Source: Vitreoscilla sp. (lineage in GTDB: Bacteria > Pseudomonadota > Gammaproteobacteria > Burkholderiales > Burkholderiaceae_C). Taken from it: a stretch of DNA of 64,000 bases. A program made the position numbers and the translations under genes. How positions within the stretch are numbered: position 1 is the stretch's first letter; each line of letters starts with the position of its first letter. Location: NCBI GenBank assembly GCA_018780145.1, contig JADMKA010000018.1, positions 1-64,000 on the forward strand, written 5' to 3'. This document shows positions 59,356 to 64,000 of the stretch, one piece after another. The notes under the pieces were generated by a model, which worked only from the letters and a program-made list of their open reading frames with translations, was not told the origin of the DNA and did no database searches.

Positions 59356-61017
59356 TCACGCCCCCGCTCCGGCGTCCGCAACGATGGTACGCAGACAGGT
59401 CTGCAGCTCTTTGCCCGACATGCCCGGGCGCAGCGTCACTGCGCCGAAACGGAACTTCTCGCGGTACTGCGGATGAAAAAGTCGTCCCGGCACGGACGTG
59501 GTCCTGAAGTCTGCCTGCAGGCCTGTCGGCACATGCGGCGTCAGCAGATAGGCCGCGGTCACGATGCCTTCGGTCCGGCCACTTGCCACTTCCTGAACCA
59601 GCGCATCGCGGTAGGTGTGGATCGAGTTCAGCGCTTCGTTGAGGCCGTCGTTGATCCGGTATTTCGCATCAAGCACAATGATACGTCGCTCCGGGCCACC
59701 CAGGTCCCTGCCCGCCAGCACGACATCCGGAACCATCGTCCGGCTGAAGCTGCCTTCGCGGCTGTCTTCGTCCCAGTATTCACGGTACTGGCGTTGGAAG
59801 CACAGGACGCGGTCACCGCCAATCGGGACGGTGATGGCGCCAGCCGCGATCGTCACACCGCCGCTGGCCTCGCTGAGGAACAGGTTACTCAGGTCTGCGC
59901 CCGTGCCGCCGTATTCCTCGACGGCGGCGCGCAGCAAGCGCAGGAAGCACCACAGTTCGTACAGCTCATAGGTTCGTGCCAGCGGCATCTGCAGGAAGTC
60001 GCCAAACAACGCGGCGAGCCCGAGATTCATGTCCTGCCAGAGCCGGTAGAAGCGCTGATAGACCGGGTCATTGCGGAACAACGAGGACATGCGCAGCAGC
60101 GCCGGCCCCTCGCCGACCTCGGCCATGAAGCCGGCCGACGCGGCATCGTTCAGCCGTCGCGTGATCCGCCGTGCCCGCACGGCCCAGGTGCCGGCTGCGG
60201 TGATGGTCTCGGGATCATCGGTCGTGCCGGCTTTCCCCAACAGTTCTGCGATACCGGACAGCCATGCGGCCCACGACCGCAGGCAGGCCTTGATCTGCCG
60301 GTGCTCCGGGATGTCCACGCTATTCCGGCGTTGCCGCAGCGTGATCTGCATCGGCATACGGCCCTTCAGCGCAGCAGGCAAGCGCGACGGGCTGACGGTC
60401 TCGGTGCGGATCACGCCAGACCGGAACGACTTGATGATCTCCTGACCGGTCGCGCGCGTGGCCCGATGCACCGGAACTGTCACCTCGTCGGCACGCAGAT
60501 AGTGGCGCGGGGCACGGGCAATGGCTTCGACCGTGGCGACGATGGCATCGGCGCGTGAGCGCAGGAACTCGAGTCGGGCCAGTGGCGGCGGCCGGTTTCC
60601 CGGCTGCCGCGCAATGCCCTTGCGGAAAGCGCTTAGCGAAAAGAGGGCAAAGGTGTCTTCGAGAACTTCGCGCACCATCGCGTCGAAGTCGTCGCGCGTG
60701 AGCTTGCGCAGATCGGGATCGGTCGTGACTTCGAAGCGGCGGGTCCCGATTCCCGGCACTCGTAGCACGGCCTCAACCATGCCAGCATGAAAACCAGGCT
60801 GCCAGCGCCAGCGCGCCACGCGCGGCTCGCGCGACCGCAGCGCTTCGACCGCCACATCGTTAATCAGCAGGTCGGCTGCGAGCGCGTCGTCGCTGTCGCG
60901 TAGCTCAAAGAGATAGGACGCGCCTTCCCGTACTGCGCCGGCCGGCACCACATCCGGCACGGGCCAGACCTGCCATGCTGGTCCACCGCCTTCAGCCTGG
61001 ATGTAAAGCGCCGTCAC
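59356..61017 (-). CDS. DUF2357 McrC-like nuclease subunit
   Basis: A 553-residue protein with a DUF2357 N-terminal region and a PD-(D/E)XK-type nuclease core near the C-terminus: TMVPDVVLAG ... RIIVLDAKYRI (D..DxK), with the helical lead-in YELYELWCFLRLLRAAVEEYG. It pairs with the upstream McrB-like GTPase, as in LlaJI-type and McrBC-related systems where the McrC-like subunit cuts DNA. It starts at a GTG 3 bp after the McrB stop. Confidence 0.82.
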   Translation of the reverse strand: MTALYIQAEGGGPAWQVWPVPDVVPAGAVREGASYLFELRDSDDALAADLLINDVAVEALRSREPRVARWRWQPGFHAGMVEAVLRVPGIGTRRFEVTTDPDLRKLTRDDFDAMVREVLEDTFALFSLSAFRKGIARQPGNRPPPLARLEFLRSRADAIVATVEAIARAPRHYLRADEVTVPVHRATRATGQEIIKSFRSGVIRTETVSPSRLPAALKGRMPMQITLRQRRNSVDIPEHRQIKACLRSWAAWLSGIAELLGKAGTTDDPETITAAGTWAVRARRITRRLNDAASAGFMAEVGEGPALLRMSSLFRNDPVYQRFYRLWQDMNLGLAALFGDFLQMPLARTYELYELWCFLRLLRAAVEEYGGTGADLSNLFLSEASGGVTIAAGAITVPIGGDRVLCFQRQYREYWDEDSREGSFSRTMVPDVVLAGRDLGGPERRIIVLDAKYRINDGLNEALNSIHTYRDALVQEVASGRTEGIVTAAYLLTPHVPTGLQADFRTTSVPGRLFHPQYREKFRFGAVTLRPGMSGKELQTCLRTIVADAGAGA

Positions 61018-61020
61018 GGC

Positions 61021-62697
61021 TCACCGCATGGCCTGGAAGGAGCCGAAATCGTCGAGATCGGTCAGCAGTTTCCGGATGAATGCCTGTGCGCGTGGCAGGC
61101 CATTGCAGGCCTTGTCCAGACCGTTCAGCAGAGTGCGCTGCCGTTCGGCGCCGCGCAGCTTCACCAGTACTTTCTGCACGAGCAGTTGGTCGGTGACATC
61201 GGCTACGGCACTCTTGAGGTGTGCCGCGTCGAAGGCGTGATAGCGCACGAATTCCTCGATCAACCGGTAACCGAAGCCGAGGCCGTACTGCTGCATCAGG
61301 CCGTGGATTTCGGTCAGCTTTGCTTCGGATGCGGCGCGCGCGTCCTTCAGCGCCGGAAAACGGCCTTCCAGCGAAGCGAGGAAGCCGGGCACATCGACGG
61401 AGGACATGTCGATGACCGATGCACGGTCGAGGACCTTGTCGCTGACCGGGTTCGTGGTCTCATCGACGTTGATGGTCCCGATGATGAACAGGTTCGCTGG
61501 GAGCGGCAGCTCGGCACGAATGCTGGCACCTGTCGTACCTTCGAGCGGGACACTGTTCGAGTGCAGCTGCAGCCGGCCCTCGGTTTCCATGCAGGAGAGC
61601 ACGTCGGACAGGTAGTACTCGACGCGCGCAAGGTTCATTTCGTCGAGAATCACGAAGACAGGCGACTCGCGGTGCGCCGTTGCCACCAGCACAGCTTCCA
61701 GGAAGGTCGGCACGACGTAGCGGTTCGTGAGCACGTCGAAATAGCCGGTCAGCCCGGTCGGGTCGGTCCACTCGGGCCGCACCGGGCATTCGAAGATCAG
61801 CGGATCGTCGGCCGAGTTGGACGTAAGGCCGTGGACGGCCCTGGCGTACTTCAGTGCAAGTTGCGTCTTGCCCGTGCCGGACAGACCGGAGAGGATCACG
61901 AAGTGCTTGTGGGGCAAGAAATTCAAAGCGGCATGAAAGCGCTTCACCTCGCCATTCGGGTAGTGGCCACCAAGCGCCTTGACCGCAGCCTCAATGTCCG
62001 CGGCCGAAATGGTGGTCGGCATGCGGCTCATTTCCGGGCTAAGCGTAGCCGTGTCGGTCCAGACCGGAACCTCGTGAATCTTCTGCGATCCGACCAAGCT
62101 ACCTAGCCAGCCGATGAACTCGCGCGCCAGCAGGCTACGCCGCGCCGAAGCCGTCGGCGGATACAGCGCGACAACGATTTCATCCGGCTCGGTCGCCGGG
62201 CCGAAGGGCGACATGTCAAACGCCAGACTGTCCCAGAACTTGGCGTTGCGCAGCCATAACCGCCCATCACGCGCGAGGTAGATAGGCACCACATTGTTGC
62301 GGGCGCTGTATTTGATGGTCGCACCAGGCACTTCCGGTGCTTCTTCGTCCCCACCTTCCGCGAGCAGATCGGCTGGCTCAGCGCCGGCCGCTTTGGCGGC
62401 AGCGCCAAGCTTCTTCATTTCGGCAAGGCGGGCCAGGAAACTGGCTTTGTCCTTTCGCACAAGGACAGCAAAATAGACTTCGTCCTCGGGCGGAAAGCGC
62501 ATGACGCAGCCAAAGATCAGCGCTTCGATGTCGTCCTTGACATTGTCGAGATTGACGACGCCGAGCTGGATGCCGCCTTCGACGATCTTGGCGCTGTTGG
62601 AGACCCCGAACAGTTCGCGTGGACGGACTGCCTTGGATGTCTCGAAGTGCTTCTGGGCGGCCTCAAGAAACCGCTGCTGACGCTCGACGAGGTTCAT
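61021..62697 (-). CDS. McrB-like AAA+ GTPase
   Basis: A 558-residue McrB-type motor. The N-terminal half (FPPEDEVYFAVLVRKDKASFLARLAEMKK ...) is a likely DNA-binding or adapter domain. The AAA+ core has Walker A LSGLSGTGKTQLALKYARAV and Walker B FVILDEMNLARVEYYLSDVLSCMET, then LFIIGTINVDETTNPVSDKVLDRASVI, typical of McrB. It moves along or loads on DNA and activates the DUF2357 nuclease. Its start overlaps the methyltransferase stop by 35 nt. Confidence 0.9.
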   Translation of the reverse strand: MNLVERQQRFLEAAQKHFETSKAVRPRELFGVSNSAKIVEGGIQLGVVNLDNVKDDIEALIFGCVMRFPPEDEVYFAVLVRKDKASFLARLAEMKKLGAAAKAAGAEPADLLAEGGDEEAPEVPGATIKYSARNNVVPIYLARDGRLWLRNAKFWDSLAFDMSPFGPATEPDEIVVALYPPTASARRSLLAREFIGWLGSLVGSQKIHEVPVWTDTATLSPEMSRMPTTISAADIEAAVKALGGHYPNGEVKRFHAALNFLPHKHFVILSGLSGTGKTQLALKYARAVHGLTSNSADDPLIFECPVRPEWTDPTGLTGYFDVLTNRYVVPTFLEAVLVATAHRESPVFVILDEMNLARVEYYLSDVLSCMETEGRLQLHSNSVPLEGTTGASIRAELPLPANLFIIGTINVDETTNPVSDKVLDRASVIDMSSVDVPGFLASLEGRFPALKDARAASEAKLTEIHGLMQQYGLGFGYRLIEEFVRYHAFDAAHLKSAVADVTDQLLVQKVLVKLRGAERQRTLLNGLDKACNGLPRAQAFIRKLLTDLDDFGSFQAMR

Positions 62698-64000
62698 TCA
62701 CCGCCTCCCTTTCTGACTGTTTGAGCGTCTTCATCATGTGCGTGGCAACGGCCTTCGCAAGCAGCGGCGGGACGGCATTGCCGATCTGCCGGAAAGCGGG
62801 ATTCATCGTGCCGCAGAAGGCGAAGCCGTCCGGGAACGAGTGAAGACGCGCAGCCTCGCGCACGGAGATCGTTCGGGCCTGACGGCTGTCGTAATGGATA
62901 TGACTGTAGCTGTCCTTGCCCAGGTGGGCCATCAGCGTGCGCGCCGGCTGGTCGCGCCATATCTTGCGCCACTTGTTCGGAAACTTGCCCACGTCGTAGG
63001 GCGGCACGATCGAGGCCTTGATCTCCTCGTACTGTTGCGACCCGGGTTTCACTTTCACGCCCTGTTTTGCCAGAAGCTCCAAGTGTTCCTCAAACATCTC
63101 CAGCGCATGCGCGTAGGCTTGCGGATACTGGTCGCCAGGATTCATGCGGGCGAACAACGGGTAGTCTCGCGGCAGATAGCGGATCACGTGGTCGGCCAGA
63201 GCCGGGGGGGCCTCGAAGCCTGGCCAAGTGCGCATCAACCTTGCATAGGCTGTGTGCGGATCTCTGCCGTAGGGCATCGGTTCGTCGAAACGCCGCGCAC
63301 CCCGCCGCAGTGCGCCACTCTTGAGAAGCTTGCGCGCGTCGATGGCCGGGAGGTCGCCCAGCGCATCTTCAGCGGTTACAGCCGGCGGCAGCGAGCGTGA
63401 GGCCTTCGGCGCATGGATGTAGTGGTGCGCGGCATCTGCAATCTCGCTGTCGAGGAACTTGAGCGCAACGGAGCGCGTGCCCTCATAGCCAGGCGGCAGG
63501 TCGATGAAGTGCGTCGGTTCCGGGAACGTGACCACATCGGCAATCTCGCGCCGATAAGCGATCAGGATCATCCGTTCCCGCATCTGCGGCACGCCATAGA
63601 ACGCAGCGTTCAGCAACGTGTAACGGCAGATGTAGCCCTTGCTCTCCAGGACCTCGGCGATCTCTTCGGCGATATTCTGTCCGCCATGATTCAGCACGTC
63701 GGGCACGTTCTCGACCAGGACGGCCAGTGGGGCGAAGGCCTCGACGTAGCGCAGGTAGTCAATGTAGAGCTGGGCGCGCGGGTCATGTTTGAAGGCTTCG
63801 GCGTGGTTGTCCACTTCACGCAGCTTGGGTCGGCCGACGCGGGCAAAGGCCTGGCACGGCGGACCTCCGACCAGCACGTCGAAGGCTTCAGCCGTCGGAC
63901 CGGCCTGCAGGTCTGCAGTGAGTTGGTCCGGGCTGGTTTTCGTGATGTCGCGGGCCTGGGAGTGCGCCGGATCGCCGCCATGGAAGTTGCGGCCATGGGA
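62663..64000 (-). CDS. DNA (cytosine-5) methyltransferase (partial, N-terminus beyond right edge)
   Basis: Class-I 5mC methyltransferase with VLVGGPPCQAF (motif IV, catalytic PCQ Cys), LVENVPDVL (motif VI ENV) and the C-terminal SVREAARLHSFPDGF ... QIGNAVPPLLAKAVA. The frame is open to the window edge, so the SAM-binding N-terminus lies outside; a GTG at 63877 would remove motifs I-III and is not the real start. It would protect self DNA in this restriction operon. Confidence 0.93.
   Translation of the reverse strand, partial: SHGRNFHGGDPAHSQARDITKTSPDQLTADLQAGPTAEAFDVLVGGPPCQAFARVGRPKLREVDNHAEAFKHDPRAQLYIDYLRYVEAFAPLAVLVENVPDVLNHGGQNIAEEIAEVLESKGYICRYTLLNAAFYGVPQMRERMILIAYRREIADVVTFPEPTHFIDLPPGYEGTRSVALKFLDSEIADAAHHYIHAPKASRSLPPAVTAEDALGDLPAIDARKLLKSGALRRGARRFDEPMPYGRDPHTAYARLMRTWPGFEAPPALADHVIRYLPRDYPLFARMNPGDQYPQAYAHALEMFEEHLELLAKQGVKVKPGSQQYEEIKASIVPPYDVGKFPNKWRKIWRDQPARTLMAHLGKDSYSHIHYDSRQARTISVREAARLHSFPDGFAFCGTMNPAFRQIGNAVPPLLAKAVATHMMKTLKQSEREAVNEPRRASAAVS

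Overview
The window is GC-rich DNA with tightly packed, overlapping genes. The Mrp-type antiporter cluster, bufferin cluster, Pal-like lipoprotein and YbdK gene suggest a betaproteobacterium, probably Burkholderiales. That assignment is inferred from gene content; no rRNA or tRNA gene was seen. The window reads as a chromosome carrying at least two mobile or accessory blocks.

Block A (1 to about 14.6 kb) is mobile DNA. It starts with a conjugative type IV secretion cluster on the minus strand (trbM/kikA-like, virB1, virB2, virB3, and virB4 running off the left edge). This diverges from a BetR-like regulator (HTH plus receiver) across two adjacent palindromes. Then come a PLD-family nuclease and a 1483-residue HNH-STAND NTPase, which look like a defence cassette. 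They are followed by two hairpin-bearing repeats, a complete small tyrosine recombinase and two small genes that look like integrase companions.

Block B (14.8-29.7 kb) is a stress and detoxification region. It holds PNPOx-like flavoproteins (one fused to a ferredoxin-type reductase), two glutathione transferases, a medium-chain reductase, two AhpD-like proteins, a disulfide oxidoreductase and TetR, LysR and AraC regulators. It ends in a minus-strand operon: thioredoxin, AhpD-like, YHS protein, bufferin precursor (BufA), BufB, BufC, DoxX. The bufferin part is a RiPP-type metal-stress pathway.

Block C (30-50.4 kb) looks chromosomal. It holds a BON-LysM protein, a degenerate receiver and a ten-gene Mrp/Mnh-type antiporter operon with three large antiporter-like subunits. 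After these come a truncated P-type ATPase joined to a Ca2+/cation exchanger, an OmpR-type two-component system, a beta-propeller lactonase, a ClC channel, a Pal-like lipoprotein and YbdK. Between 45.4 and 46.2 kb three broken genes (secreted propeller-like protein, TniB, IS1380-type transposase) are joined end to end.

Block D (about 50.43 kb to the right edge) is a defence island whose left end cuts a peptidase-C26 gene. In order it holds: a TIGR04255-like/HTH/zeta-toxin trio; a divergent operon of a ubiquitin-like protein, an E1-like ThiF enzyme and a DUF6527 protein; and a minus-strand operon of cytosine-5 DNA methyltransferase, McrB-like GTPase/AAA, DUF2357 McrC-like nuclease, Vsr nickase, a GHKL ATPase that also carries a histidine-kinase-like module, and a receiver-like protein. 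The last two, joined to a restriction operon, and the short Ub-like conjugation operon are the best candidates for an under-described system.
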